Source: Sandaracinaceae bacterium
Lineage (GTDB): Bacteria > Myxococcota_A > Polyangia > Polyangiales > Sandaracinaceae
Length of the DNA stretch: 64,000 bases
Assembly: GCA_040218145.1 (NCBI GenBank)
Contig: JAVJQK010000115.1
Location: 23,452 to 87,451 of the forward strand
Reading direction: 5' to 3'
The notes under the pieces were generated by a model. It was given only the letters and a program-made list of their open reading frames with translations. It searched no databases and was not told where the DNA came from. The translations under genes were made by a program, and so were the position numbers. Each line of letters opens with the position of its first letter. Position 1 is the stretch's first letter. This document shows positions 34,054 through 43,482 of this stretch, piece by piece.

Positions 34054-35652
34054 TCAGCGCGAGGGCGCGGGCGCCGCCATCAGCTGGTCGCCGAAGGTGG
34101 CCTTGAAGAGCAGGTCGAGCGCCCTCAGCGCGCTCGGGCCGAGGTGGTGCGTCCGGAGGCCCACGCCCGCGTCGTGCATGGGGGAGATGCGTCGGTCGAT
34201 CTTGGTGCGGTCGAAGTCGATCAGGCCCGCGTCACGCATCTGTCGGTGCAGCACCGTGATCGGATACGGCGCGAGGAAGCCGTAGCGCACGAAGTCGGGT
34301 CGAGCCTCCAGCAGGAAGCGCACGAGACGAAGGTAGGTGCGCAAGGAATCTTTCGGAAACCCGAACATCACGTAGGCGGCGCTCTGGAGCCCGGCTTCAC
34401 GCGTCAGCTCGAAGGCGCGCCGCGCGTCCGCCACGGTGTGCCCCTTCTGCACCTGGGCGAGCACGGCGTCGTCGCCGCTCTCGACCCCGTAGTAGATCGT
34501 CTTGCATCCGGCGTCGCGCATCGACCGCAGCATCGGTCGGGTCACGAGGTCGGGCTTCCCTTCGCAGAGCCAGTGGAGGTCGAGACCCGCCTCGACGATC
34601 GCCTCGGAGACGCGATGCCCGTGCGCGTTGGTGAAGATCTCGTCGAAGACGAAGAAGTCCCTGCAGCCGAACCGGCGACCCAGGAGACGGATCTCTTCGA
34701 GGACGTTGCGCGGATCGCGCCTGCGGAACCGGAACGGGCGCTCGTCGACGCCACCCACCATGCAGAACGTGCAGGAGTAGGGGCAGCCGCGGCTCGAGGT
34801 CACGAAGTAGCCGCTGCGCACGCCGTAGTAGGGCAGCGTGTACTGCTTCCCCCACAGCGGCGGCATCACGTCGAGGTCGGGGAGTGGGTGCCGGTCGAGA
34901 TCCTCGACCACGCGGATGAACCCCGCCACCTGGCCCGGGACCGACATGCCCGCGATCTCGCCCAGCTCCACGCCGTCCGCGATCTCCTCCGCGAAGGCGT
35001 CGATCTCGCCGCACGCGATGGCGTCGAGGTACGGGAGCTCCTCGAAGATCTGCGCCTCCGCGTGGACCGCGCCGCGGCACGCCAGGACGATGCGGACGTG
35101 CGGGTGTGCGGCCTTGTAGCGTGCGGCGACCTCGAGCTCGTGCTCGAGGATGTCGATGATGCCCTTGACGACGATGACGTCCGGGCGCTGGGCCTCGATC
35201 CGACGGTGCGTCTCGTCGGCCGTCAGGTCCTCCGCGTTCGCGTCGATCATCGCCACGTCCGCCCGGTCGCGCGCCGCCGCCGCGAAGTACCCGAGATCCA
35301 TCGGCGGGATGTGGTTCCCCTGCACGAAGAGATACTCGCTGCGGAACATCCGGAAGACCGTGATGCCCCGGTACCGGGGCGGGTTGAGCAGGGTGATCCG
35401 CAGGCGATCGCGCAGCCCGCGCGGACGGGACTCGGGCCCCGAAGGCGCCATGGGGAGGCCGCGCCGCGTGCGTCGGGTCTCCGCGCTCGGCGGGCCGACC
35501 TGGTTGGTCCGCTCGACGGCGGTGGGGGCAGGCTCCGCGCTCCGTCGCTCCAGCTCGGCGGCCAGCCGGAGTGTGGTCTTCAGCGCCGGCCGCACCACGC
35601 GCGCCACCCGCCGCGCCGCCGCTCGCCAGCTCGCCTCGCCCTGCGTGGTCAC
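34054..35652 (-). CDS. B12-binding radical SAM protein
   Basis: 532 aa from GTG at 35652, overlapping the stop of the preceding membrane-protein gene (GTGA). After a basic N-terminal extension of about 80 residues comes a cobalamin-binding-type domain (IPPMDLGYFAAAARDR, DVIVVKGIIDILEHE). The radical SAM core has Cys290-x3-Cys294-x2-Cys297 (CPYSCTFCMVGG), with GVESGDD and GFPKDSLRTY later, as in hopanoid, bacteriochlorophyll and lipid methylases. The position next to a flippase/glycosyltransferase cluster suggests a lipid or glycan substrate, but that is inference. Confidence 0.88.
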   Translation of the reverse strand: MTTQGEASWRAAARRVARVVRPALKTTLRLAAELERRSAEPAPTAVERTNQVGPPSAETRRTRRGLPMAPSGPESRPRGLRDRLRITLLNPPRYRGITVFRMFRSEYLFVQGNHIPPMDLGYFAAAARDRADVAMIDANAEDLTADETHRRIEAQRPDVIVVKGIIDILEHELEVAARYKAAHPHVRIVLACRGAVHAEAQIFEELPYLDAIACGEIDAFAEEIADGVELGEIAGMSVPGQVAGFIRVVEDLDRHPLPDLDVMPPLWGKQYTLPYYGVRSGYFVTSSRGCPYSCTFCMVGGVDERPFRFRRRDPRNVLEEIRLLGRRFGCRDFFVFDEIFTNAHGHRVSEAIVEAGLDLHWLCEGKPDLVTRPMLRSMRDAGCKTIYYGVESGDDAVLAQVQKGHTVADARRAFELTREAGLQSAAYVMFGFPKDSLRTYLRLVRFLLEARPDFVRYGFLAPYPITVLHRQMRDAGLIDFDRTKIDRRISPMHDAGVGLRTHHLGPSALRALDLLFKATFGDQLMAAPAPSR

Positions 35653-36260
35653 GCGTCCTCGCCTTCGTGGTGGATCCCGATCCGCCTGAGCCTCTCCCGC
35701 GCCGACTCCCCGTACAGGTGCCCGTATCCCTTCACGAAGCCGTAGACGCAGACCACGAGGGTAGCGTCCACCGCGAAGAGCACGCAGTACCCCACCGTCA
35801 TCAGGTACCAGTAGAGGTGCTGTTGCTCGAAGAACCATCGAACCGCGCGCGGTGCCCGCATGGAGGTGTACTGAAGCAAATCATGCGACACCCCGAGCGG
35901 GACGAGCACGGCGAGGAAGTACCCGAAGACCCAGGGGTGCTCCCCGACGGAGGGACCGTGGACCAGCACGAAGCCGAGCAGCGCCGCGCCCATCACCCCG
36001 TGGTTGGGGCCGTCGATGCGCCCTCGGAGCACCCAGCTGATCAAGACGGCGAGCCAGAGGAGGTGGATGGCGTCGTTGCCCAGGGCGAGCATGCCGACGC
36101 AGAGCCCGGCGGAGACGACGCCGGTCGCCAGCGCGGCGTGGCGGAACCAGACGTAGCCGTGCTCCTGGAGCAGATCGCTGAGCTTCAACACCACGCCGAA
36201 CGCGAAGCTCACCGCGGCCATGCCCAGCACCTGGGCCAGGTACTCCAACGGGATGCTCAT
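35649..36260 (-). CDS. Polytopic membrane protein
   Basis: 203 aa from ATG at 36260 with five or six hydrophobic helices (starting YLAQVLGMAAVSFAFGVVL, HAALATGVVSAGLCVGML, LLWLAVLISWVLR, GVMGAALLGFVLV, FGYFLAVLVPLGV and LMTVGYCVLFAVDATLVV). Conserved-looking polar residues lie at LGNDAIH and SHDLLQYTSM. Unknown function; possibly a membrane-bound enzyme or transporter partner, because its stop is coupled to the B12 radical SAM gene. Confidence 0.7.
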   Translation of the reverse strand: MSIPLEYLAQVLGMAAVSFAFGVVLKLSDLLQEHGYVWFRHAALATGVVSAGLCVGMLALGNDAIHLLWLAVLISWVLRGRIDGPNHGVMGAALLGFVLVHGPSVGEHPWVFGYFLAVLVPLGVSHDLLQYTSMRAPRAVRWFFEQQHLYWYLMTVGYCVLFAVDATLVVCVYGFVKGYGHLYGESARERLRRIGIHHEGEDA

Positions 36261-36401
36261 TTGACGTCACACCGAGGTCGGTGGTCCGCAGGGTCCCGCG
36301 GCGCCTCCGCCTCCCCGCCCCGCGTCACGCTCGTCCGATTCGCCGCACGCCTCCAAAATAGCAGCACGTGGTGCCGGACGGGAACACCGAACCCACGCCG
36401 G

Positions 36402-37859
36402 TCAGCGACCTCCTCGTCCAGCGCGACGTCGCGAGAGGAGGGCGCGCAGCCCAGGTGTGGTGGGATGCAACACCAGTGAGGCGATGAGCAGCGCCACCAG
36501 GAGCGCGGACAGTCGCCACCCGAGCGAGGTCCAGGGCGCGGGTGTGTACGTGGAGAGGGCCCAGGTGGAGATCCCGGCCGCGGCCAGGAGGAGCCCGAGC
36601 ACGCGGACGCTCGACAGCCGCGCCCTCCAGAACCGACGGAGGAGCCCATGGCAGGCGACCAGCGCCGCGCACGCCGCGATCAAGCGGCTCGCGCCCAGCC
36701 CCTCCAGCCCGAACGCGGGCGCCGACGCGATCGCCAAGGCCGCGAAGGCGGAGAGCTCGAGGAGCGCGGCCACGGAGAGGATCCAGGTCTTCTCCACGAG
36801 CCCGACCGCGAGCCCGAGGAAACGGAACATCGCGTGTCCAGCTTCCGCGAAGGCGAAGAACGGGACGAGCGTCACCGCGGCTGCGTACTCGGCGGGCCCG
36901 AGCAGCTGCACCAGCTCCGGCGCGACCGCGGCCATCGTCATCGCGATGGCCGTCACGACGAACGCGAAGGAGCGAAACGCCGGGTCGAAGCGGGTCGCAG
37001 CGTCCTCGCGGCTCGCGCCGAAGAGCCAGGGCTCGAACGCCAGCCGGACCGCGCGCGAAGCGAGCGGCAGCAGGAAGCTCGGGACGGCCGCGAGGTGGTA
37101 GACCCCGACCTGCGAGAGGGAGAGCCAGCGCTGGACCCCGAACCGATCGGCGTTGAGGCCGAGCTCACCGAGCGAGCTCGCCGCGAGGGGGGTCCCGTAG
37201 CGCAGCATGCGTCGCCACGCCGCCGCGTCCGGGCGCGCGCGTAGCTCCGCGTGCGTGACGGCCAGCCCGGCGAGGACCGACAGCGAGGCGCCGAGCACGT
37301 GCGCGCCGACGAGCCACGGCAAGCTTCCATCCATGTGCGCGGCGACGAGCAGCGCCGCCGTCGTCGAGATGCCCCCGATCCCGATGACCGCCGCGGCCGC
37401 GCGGTGCCGTCGCCGCGCGCGAAGCACGTCGGTGAGCGCCCCCGCCACGGCGTCGGCGCCGGCCGCGATCACGCCGAGCCCGATGGCCCACTCGGCCTCC
37501 GCCGACCAGCCCCAGCGCTCCGCGAGCAGGCTCAGTCCGAGGAACGCGGCGCCGCCCACCGCGAGGCTCGTCGTGACGCGCGACGCGATCAAGGTCGCGG
37601 CCAGCTCGCGCCGGCGCGCGGGAGAAGGATCGGCGGCGGCGAAGCGGACCATCGCGTCGCCCGTCCCGAGGTCGCAGAGGACGACGACGAAGGGCATCGC
37701 CACGACGGTCAGCGCGTAGGCGGCGAAGGTCTCGAGGGGGACCGCGCGCGTCACGAACGGCAGCGCGACGAGGCGCGCGGCGCTCAGCGCCCCCACCACC
37801 GCGCCGTAGCTCGCCGTACCCGCCAGCGCGGTCGTCAGCCCGGCGCGGGCTTCCGTCAT
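36402..37859 (-). CDS. Wzx/MATE-type polysaccharide flippase
   Basis: 485 aa from ATG at 37859, overlapping the nucleotidyltransferase stop (ATGA). Twelve to fourteen hydrophobic helices run through the chain, beginning TASYGAVVGALSAARLVALPFVTRAV, which matches the N-terminus of polysaccharide biosynthesis flippases. The charged motif GTGDAMVRFAAAD follows the second helix pair, as in Wzx. It should flip lipid-linked oligosaccharides across the inner membrane. It ends in an Arg-rich tail. Confidence 0.87.
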   Translation of the reverse strand: MTEARAGLTTALAGTASYGAVVGALSAARLVALPFVTRAVPLETFAAYALTVVAMPFVVVLCDLGTGDAMVRFAAADPSPARRRELAATLIASRVTTSLAVGGAAFLGLSLLAERWGWSAEAEWAIGLGVIAAGADAVAGALTDVLRARRRHRAAAAVIGIGGISTTAALLVAAHMDGSLPWLVGAHVLGASLSVLAGLAVTHAELRARPDAAAWRRMLRYGTPLAASSLGELGLNADRFGVQRWLSLSQVGVYHLAAVPSFLLPLASRAVRLAFEPWLFGASREDAATRFDPAFRSFAFVVTAIAMTMAAVAPELVQLLGPAEYAAAVTLVPFFAFAEAGHAMFRFLGLAVGLVEKTWILSVAALLELSAFAALAIASAPAFGLEGLGASRLIAACAALVACHGLLRRFWRARLSSVRVLGLLLAAAGISTWALSTYTPAPWTSLGWRLSALLVALLIASLVLHPTTPGLRALLSRRRAGRGGR

Positions 37860-39325
37860 GCTCCCTCGCGAGGCTCCGTCGGAGGTGCCCCGCTCCAGGT
37901 GGTGGCCCGGAGCGCGACCACTCGGCGCATCATGCGCATCGCGGTCCTCGCCAGGTGTGCGTAGTCGGCGGAGTGCTTCGACTCGCCGCCGCGTCGAGGG
38001 TGGTAGCCGACTGGCACCTCGAGCACGCTGAGACCCGAGATCAACGCCGCGGCGATCATCTCGGGCGCCGCCTCCGGGCCCGTCCCGGTGAGCCAGGGCC
38101 GCAGCGTGGCGTACGCGTCGCGCCACAGGGCGCGGTAGGTACACCCGACGTCGGTCAGCCGCACCGGCGCGCTCATCCAGAGCAGCTCCATCAGCTTGGC
38201 GGCGCCGATGTTGGCGGCGCGCACGACCCCATGCATGTTCGTGCCCGCCCCGTTCAGCGGACGAGCCGTTCGCGTGCCGACGACCAGGTCCGCGTCCTTC
38301 GTGTACTCGAGGAGCTTCGGAAGATCGCGCGCTCGAAACGAGCCGTCCGCCTCGACGACGACCAGCACGTCGCCCGACGCCTCGTCCAACCCGTGGCGGA
38401 TGGTGTCGCCGTACCCGCCCAGCCGAACCTCCTCGACCTCGGCGCCCGCCCGGCGCGCGGCCTCCGCCGTCCCATCACTCGACGCGTTGTCGACGACCAG
38501 GACCTGCTCGGCTCGGTCCGCGAAGTCGGCGACGACGGCGCCGATGGTCTCCACCTCCTGGAAGGTCGGGATCACGACGCTCACCCGCGCCTGCTCGAGC
38601 TGCCTGGCGCGCACGAGGTGGCGCGCCCGGGCGTGATCCTCGCGCGTGTTGACGTTGACGTACTCCCCGGCCAGCGGAAACGCGTAGACGTTGCGGGTGT
38701 CCCGCGCGAGCCGGTCGAGGGCGTCCGTCAACTCCAGGCGCCCAGACCGCCTCGAGGGAGGCGTCGCGCGGAGCGCGTCGAAGATCGAGGGGCCGAGGAG
38801 ATAGGTACCGCACCCCATCGTCCGGGTCGTCGGCCGCGCGGGCTTCTCCACGAGCCCGGTGACGCGATCTCCGTCGAGCTCCACCGCGTAGTTCGCGGAG
38901 ACCTGCTCGGGGTCGGGGCTCTCGCGCACGGCCACGACCGCGGCCGCGTCGCGCTCGCGCCACCGCGCGAGCTCCTCGTGGTTGGAGCCTACGTACACCT
39001 CGTCACCGAGGATCGTCGCGAAGGGCCGGCGCCGCAGGAGTGGCTCCGCGGCGAGGAGCCCGAGCCCGAGCCCGCGCTCCGGGCGATCGCACGTCGCGTA
39101 GCGGATCCGGACCCCGAGGCGAGAGCCGTCGCCGAGGTGCTCCCGCACCCGCTCGGCGAGATGCCCCACCACCACCACGACCTCACGGACGGAGAACGCG
39201 TCGCGCAGCAAGGTCACGTTGCGCTCGACGAGGGTGGCTCCACCGACGGGGAGCATCACCTTCGGCAGGTGGGTGACCGCGCGCGAGCCCCGCCCGCCGG
39301 CGAGGATCAAGCCGTGGAGATCCAT
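37856..39325 (-). CDS. Nucleotidyltransferase-glycosyltransferase family 2 fusion
   Basis: 489 aa from ATG at 39325. Residues 1-245 form a sugar-1-phosphate nucleotidyltransferase: LILAGGRGSRA with PKVMLPVGG, and ILGDEVY (metal Asp near 108). Residues 246-489 form a GT2 glycosyltransferase: VSVVIPTFQEVETIGAVV, VVDNASSDGTAEAA and VVVEADGSFRARD. The product of the first half (NDP-sugar) could feed the second, or a polyprenyl phosphate sugar could be made. The fusion sits directly upstream of the flippase, pointing to glycan-repeat synthesis at the inner membrane. Confidence 0.9.
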   Translation of the reverse strand: MDLHGLILAGGRGSRAVTHLPKVMLPVGGATLVERNVTLLRDAFSVREVVVVVGHLAERVREHLGDGSRLGVRIRYATCDRPERGLGLGLLAAEPLLRRRPFATILGDEVYVGSNHEELARWRERDAAAVVAVRESPDPEQVSANYAVELDGDRVTGLVEKPARPTTRTMGCGTYLLGPSIFDALRATPPSRRSGRLELTDALDRLARDTRNVYAFPLAGEYVNVNTREDHARARHLVRARQLEQARVSVVIPTFQEVETIGAVVADFADRAEQVLVVDNASSDGTAEAARRAGAEVEEVRLGGYGDTIRHGLDEASGDVLVVVEADGSFRARDLPKLLEYTKDADLVVGTRTARPLNGAGTNMHGVVRAANIGAAKLMELLWMSAPVRLTDVGCTYRALWRDAYATLRPWLTGTGPEAAPEMIAAALISGLSVLEVPVGYHPRRGGESKHSADYAHLARTAMRMMRRVVALRATTWSGAPPTEPREGA

Positions 39326-39332
39326 CGCGCTC

Positions 39333-39338
39333 ACTCTA
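39333..39338 (-). promoter_or_regulatory. -10-like TAGAGT before nucleotidyltransferase fusion
   Basis: TAGAGT on the minus strand ends 7 nt before the ATG at 39325, again without a Shine-Dalgarno in between. Confidence 0.45.
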
Positions 39339-39362
39339 CTACGCCACGCGGCGCCGGCATCG

Positions 39363-42206
39363 TCAGCCCCGCCCGCAGGGGTAGGCGCGTGGGGACAGCA
39401 GGCGCACCGGCGCGCCCTCCCGCCCGTCCGCCGGAGAGATGTCCCAGACGACGTCGATCCGCCGGCCGGTCCAGTCGAACAGCGCGCGCTCGGGGACCCC
39501 CAGCCGTCCCGCCCCGCTCTCGACTCGACCCTCCCAGAGCACGTGCTCCACGTCGCCGTCGCGCACGCGCCAGACCACCTGCATCGCGCCCTCCGTCCCC
39601 TCCTCCGGCGCGATGGCGTCGAACGACACGCAGGTGTCGGGGACGGCGGTGAGGCGCCAGCGGATCTCCGCGCCGCCCGCGTCGACGCGCACGTCGTCCG
39701 CTCCCCCGCTGCCGCCTTCGCCCGCCGACGCGGCCCCGCGCTCGACCGTCGCGCGGGACCGGCGAAGCGCCGAGGCGAGATCGCGCCGGGCCTCGCAGCG
39801 CGTGAGCTGCGGCTCGACCACCACCGCGTCGTCGTACGCGCGCTCCTCTCCGTAGAGCGTGCCGAGGCGAAGCAGCACCTCGCGGCCCGCCCAGGGGCCG
39901 AGCGCGACCTCGACCGGGAGCTCCTCGCCGCCCGCCGGGACATGCGCGCGGTGCAGCCTCGGGCGCTGCTCTCCGTCGATCACGTGCACGTCGAAGACGA
40001 CTCCGTCGCTCCGCTCGGGGCTCGCCTGCACGGCCACGTTCGCGCGCAGGCAGGTGTCCTCACACGGCACGATGGGGAAGAGGATCTCGGCGAGCGGCTG
40101 GTCCTCGGGCTGCGGCTCGAGGTGGAAGTGCAGGTCACTGGGGTTCGGCGCGACCCAGCGTGAGTAGGCGCGCCCTGCGTGCAGATCGCGCAGCAGATCG
40201 ACCTGCGGTGTGCACTCCGCGACCGGAGCGCGCGGCGGCGTCGGAGGGGTCAAGCGATCCAGGGCCAGCACCTCCAGGCGGAGCGCCTCGGGAGAGAACG
40301 CACCTCGGGCGCTCGCACGGAACACGAGCGTGTCGGCGCTGCGGTGGCGGACCGGAGGCCGGCCGGTGATCCAGCGCCACTCCGCGCCCTCGGGATCGGG
40401 GCTCACCCACACCGTGTGCTCGCGTCCGAGCGAGAGGTGGTAGAGACGTCGCCACGGGCTCGTGGCCTCGCCGTCCTGCTCGAAGCGCCATTCGATCTCC
40501 GGGGTGCCTCCCAGGTACGCGCGCCACGCGCTCATCTCGACGCGGACACGGAGCCGGAGCAGATCGGTCCCCTCGATCTGCTCTCCCAGCGGGACCTCGG
40601 CGCGCCCGGGCAGCGCGAGGCGAACCGTCACTGGCTCCGTGGCCAGCCGGGAGACGGGGATCGTCAGCGGCTCCTCCCGGCGGCGCATGGCGATCGCCGT
40701 TCCGCCGAGCCGCGCCTCGTGATCGTAGGCCCGCGCGACCTCGAGGAAGTCGTCGCCGAACGACCAGGAGTGCCCCGGCGCGTCGAAGTTGCGGACCGAG
40801 TAGATGAAGTACGGGCACGCCGCCTCCCGGATCTTCCGCGCGAGGCGTCGCTTCAGCTCGGGGCTCCACCTCAGGCCGAGCTCCGTCGGGCCTTCGATCC
40901 CGGTCACGGCGTGCAGCACCGTGAAGTCCGCCGCGAGCGCGACGCATGGCAGCGCCTCGCGCCGCGCCTCGAGCCACGCGCGGACGGTCCCCACGTCGGA
41001 CCGGTACCCCGTGTCGGGGCGCTTGTCGCCGCTCAGCGCCGCGTAGGAGTTGAGGAGCGCGTCGGGGTGTCCCGCGGTGGCGTGAGGGTAGGTCCCCAGC
41101 CAGCCGATGATGGCGACCGCCGCCACGACGCCCGCGACGTACCGGCGCGAGGTCGCCAGCCCCTCGATGGCGCCCATGGCGATCAGCACGAGCACGCAGA
41201 GCGCCGGCGTCATCGCGAGGATCATGTGCCCCTCGTCGGAGCGCACGCTCGCGAAGGAGACGGCCGGGAGCGCGCCAGCGAGCCACGCGAGATCGACGTG
41301 GCGCCGCTCCTCTGGCTCGCGCCGCCGCAGCACCGGGACGATCAGCAGGAGGCCGCACGCGGCGAAGAGCGCGCGGATGTTGGCGACCGGCACCGCCACC
41401 TCCCACCCGACGGCCATGTTCACCGCGTAGGCCGCCATCAGCTCACGCTGACCCGCCACATAGTCGACCAGATCGAAGCCGAGCGGGAGGAGCGCCAGCC
41501 AGGTAACGCCGCCGAGCGCAAGCAGGGACGCGCCGTAGCGGAGCGCCCGCCAGAGGGCCTCCGCGGGTGCCCGCCGCCACCAGAAGCGGACCGCGAGATC
41601 CGTCAGGGCCATCGCGAGGATCGCCAGCCCGATCGTGCCGAAGCGGTCGAACGAGATCAGCAGCCCGGCGAGCGTGATCGCGGCGGTGATGAGCGCCGAT
41701 CTCCAGGGCGTGTCCGAGTCCGGGCGCGCGGGCAGGTAGGTGACGATGGCGGCCACGGGCAAGAACGCCCGGAACGTGGCCACGCCCGCGGTGTTGGTCA
41801 GCAGGGCGAGCGCGCAGAACGCGAAGACACGACCCCAGGCCGACGCTTCGTGCCGGAGCACCAGCCAGGTCACGATCCCGACGGAGCCGAGGGCGAAGAA
41901 CGCGTGGAGAAAGCCGAGCGTGCCCCCCCACGAGCCGCCCGCGACGACCGACGCGCCCGCCGCGACCAGCTGCCACAGGGGGCCGCGCGGGTAGTCGAAG
42001 TCGCGGCCGCTCCAGCGCCCCTCGCTGCCCATCCACGCCAGCTCGAGCCGCCACGCGGAGTCCCACGGGTCGAGGTGGAAGGACCGCAGGTCCCACAGCG
42101 CGCCCAGCTGAAAGCCGGCCGCGAGGGCGGACAGGACGAACCACGCCATCGCCACAGCCAGCGCGACCCGGGCCGCGCGATCCCCGGTCGACGGCAGCTG
42201 CGACAT
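39363..42206 (-). CDS. Giant membrane protein with C-terminal extracytoplasmic beta domains (paralogue 1)
   Basis: 947 aa from ATG at 42206. Residues about 15-420 contain roughly eleven membrane helices separated by short loops, with an acidic first loop (WDLRSFHLDPWDSAW, RDFDYPRGPLW) of the kind found in GT-C glycosyltransferases. The remaining 500 residues are soluble and beta-rich, with PCEDTCL and a final SPRAYPCG. The same C-terminal signatures recur in the gene at 45931, so the two are paralogues. A periplasmic sugar-transfer or glycan-binding role is inferred. Confidence 0.75.
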   Translation of the reverse strand: MSQLPSTGDRAARVALAVAMAWFVLSALAAGFQLGALWDLRSFHLDPWDSAWRLELAWMGSEGRWSGRDFDYPRGPLWQLVAAGASVVAGGSWGGTLGFLHAFFALGSVGIVTWLVLRHEASAWGRVFAFCALALLTNTAGVATFRAFLPVAAIVTYLPARPDSDTPWRSALITAAITLAGLLISFDRFGTIGLAILAMALTDLAVRFWWRRAPAEALWRALRYGASLLALGGVTWLALLPLGFDLVDYVAGQRELMAAYAVNMAVGWEVAVPVANIRALFAACGLLLIVPVLRRREPEERRHVDLAWLAGALPAVSFASVRSDEGHMILAMTPALCVLVLIAMGAIEGLATSRRYVAGVVAAVAIIGWLGTYPHATAGHPDALLNSYAALSGDKRPDTGYRSDVGTVRAWLEARREALPCVALAADFTVLHAVTGIEGPTELGLRWSPELKRRLARKIREAACPYFIYSVRNFDAPGHSWSFGDDFLEVARAYDHEARLGGTAIAMRRREEPLTIPVSRLATEPVTVRLALPGRAEVPLGEQIEGTDLLRLRVRVEMSAWRAYLGGTPEIEWRFEQDGEATSPWRRLYHLSLGREHTVWVSPDPEGAEWRWITGRPPVRHRSADTLVFRASARGAFSPEALRLEVLALDRLTPPTPPRAPVAECTPQVDLLRDLHAGRAYSRWVAPNPSDLHFHLEPQPEDQPLAEILFPIVPCEDTCLRANVAVQASPERSDGVVFDVHVIDGEQRPRLHRAHVPAGGEELPVEVALGPWAGREVLLRLGTLYGEERAYDDAVVVEPQLTRCEARRDLASALRRSRATVERGAASAGEGGSGGADDVRVDAGGAEIRWRLTAVPDTCVSFDAIAPEEGTEGAMQVVWRVRDGDVEHVLWEGRVESGAGRLGVPERALFDWTGRRIDVVWDISPADGREGAPVRLLSPRAYPCGRG

Positions 42207-42214
42207 CGCCGAAG

Positions 42215-42220
42215 AGGATA
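42215..42220 (-). promoter_or_regulatory. -10-like TATCCT before giant membrane protein 1
   Basis: TATCCT on the minus strand ends 8 nt before the ATG at 42206; the same hexamer and spacing occur at the 4948 and 50465 starts. Confidence 0.45.
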
Positions 42221-42309
42221 CCCTCCGGCTGGTCACTCGCGTAGCGCTTCCGAGCCCCCGAGCCGGCCGTCCGACGCGATCATGCCCGCCGCGCGGCCAA
42301 GTGGCCCTG

Positions 42310-42493
42310 CTAGACCCAAATCCAGCGCCTCGTTCCACGATGCGCCTGTATTTGGGGCTAGAAGCGCCGCAGGCGCGTCGTTTACGGGTGAAGCGAAGGC
42401 GGCTTTGCCGCCGCAGCGAGGGGCTTTTGCGAAAAGCCCCTGACTAGAATTGCTAGGCCCGAAGCAAGCGCGAAGCGCTTGATTCGGGGCTAG
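42310..42493. repeat. 184-bp CTAG-bounded composite repeat, copy 1
   Basis: Five CTAG tetramers delimit hairpin modules. Module A (42310-42361) has inverted ends CTAG-CCC-AAAT. Module B (42358-42447) contains three hairpins (GCGCCGCAGGCGC, GGCGGC-TTT-GCCGCC, GGGGCTTTT-GCG-AAAAGCCCC). Module C (42453-42493) is a near-perfect palindrome. Copy 2 at 63817-64000 is the reverse complement with about five differences. No coding capacity is seen. It abuts the Rieske gene start, 11 bp away. Confidence 0.9.
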
Positions 42494-42496
42494 AAT
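42491..42496 (+). promoter_or_regulatory. -10-like TAGAAT at edge of composite repeat
   Basis: TAGAAT overlaps the terminal CTAG of the repeat and ends 8 nt before ATG at 42505. The mobile repeat may therefore have supplied the promoter of the Rieske operon. Confidence 0.45.
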
Positions 42497-42504
42497 CCAA
42501 TCGG

Positions 42505-43482
42505 ATGATCCGAGACGCTTGGTACGCAGCGGCCTGGGCTCACGAGCTGACCGGTGACCCCCTCGGCCGTCGCATCTGCGGTGAGCCGGTGACGCTCTTT
42601 CGCGACCGTCGAGGCCGCGCGCGCTGCGTGCACTCGGTCTGCCCTCACCGCGGCGCCGATCTCAGCCGCGGGCGCCTGCGGGCCGGGGAGCTGGAGTGCC
42701 CCCTCCACGGCTGGCGCTTCGACGGCGCGGGCCTGTGCACCCACGTGCCGTCGGGTGGGCGCTCCTCGGCGCGCGCGCGCACCTTCGAGGTGCGAGAGCA
42801 GCAGGGGCTCGTCTGGATCTGGCCCGGGTCGGGTGAGCCCGCTTCGCCCCCGCCGCGTCACGCGTTCCGCGACGAGGGCGAGGTGCTCCGGACCCCCCCG
42901 CGGCGGTGGCGAGCCCCCTTCGTGCACGTGATGGAGCAGGCGCTGGACGCAGCCCATGTTGCGTATGTTCACAGGGGCTCCACCGCCATGGCCGCCCCGG
43001 TCGTACCCGAGGCCCGCGTGACGGTGGACGCCGACCGCCGTGGCTTCACGAGCGAGTCCGCGCTCGACGCCAGCGCCTCGACCGACTCGGGCTTCCTCGC
43101 GCGGGCGCGCGCCGCCGCGCTCGGCCTCGGACCGACGCTCGCGCGCCGCGTCCGGTTCGACATGGGCGGCGCCGCGCACGTCCACATCACCTACCGCTCG
43201 GGCTGGGACGCGTTGGGGATCTTCGCGACGCCCGCCGACGCGCACACGACGTGGGTCTTCGGGGAGAGCGTGCGGACGCGCGCGCGGCACCCCCTGGGCC
43301 GAGCCCTTCAGCGCCGCTACCTCCGTCGGGTGATGGCGGAGGATCGCGTCGCGGCCGAGGCCCTGCACACGGGCCGCTTCCCGGAGGGCTTCCCGCTCGC
43401 GCTGAGCGTCGCGTCCGATCGCGCCGCCAACGCGTTCCGGGCCCTCTACCGCCGCTGGCGGGACGCCGAGCAGGTCGCATGA
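42505..43482 (+). CDS. Rieske non-heme iron oxygenase (copy 1)
   Basis: 325 aa. The Rieske [2Fe-2S] site is Cys46-x-His48 (CPHRG) and Cys65-x2-His68 (CPLHGW). The mononuclear iron site follows the D-x2-H-x4-H pattern (Asp148, His151, His156 in QALDAAHVAYVHRG). The domain order fits the PaO/vanillate-demethylase-type oxygenase alpha subunits that hydroxylate or demethylate aromatic, sterol or lipid substrates. It needs a reductase encoded elsewhere. Its stop overlaps the next start (ATGA), coupling it to a GT-C glycosyltransferase. Confidence 0.92.
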   Translation: MIRDAWYAAAWAHELTGDPLGRRICGEPVTLFRDRRGRARCVHSVCPHRGADLSRGRLRAGELECPLHGWRFDGAGLCTHVPSGGRSSARARTFEVREQQGLVWIWPGSGEPASPPPRHAFRDEGEVLRTPPRRWRAPFVHVMEQALDAAHVAYVHRGSTAMAAPVVPEARVTVDADRRGFTSESALDASASTDSGFLARARAAALGLGPTLARRVRFDMGGAAHVHITYRSGWDALGIFATPADAHTTWVFGESVRTRARHPLGRALQRRYLRRVMAEDRVAAEALHTGRFPEGFPLALSVASDRAANAFRALYRRWRDAEQVA

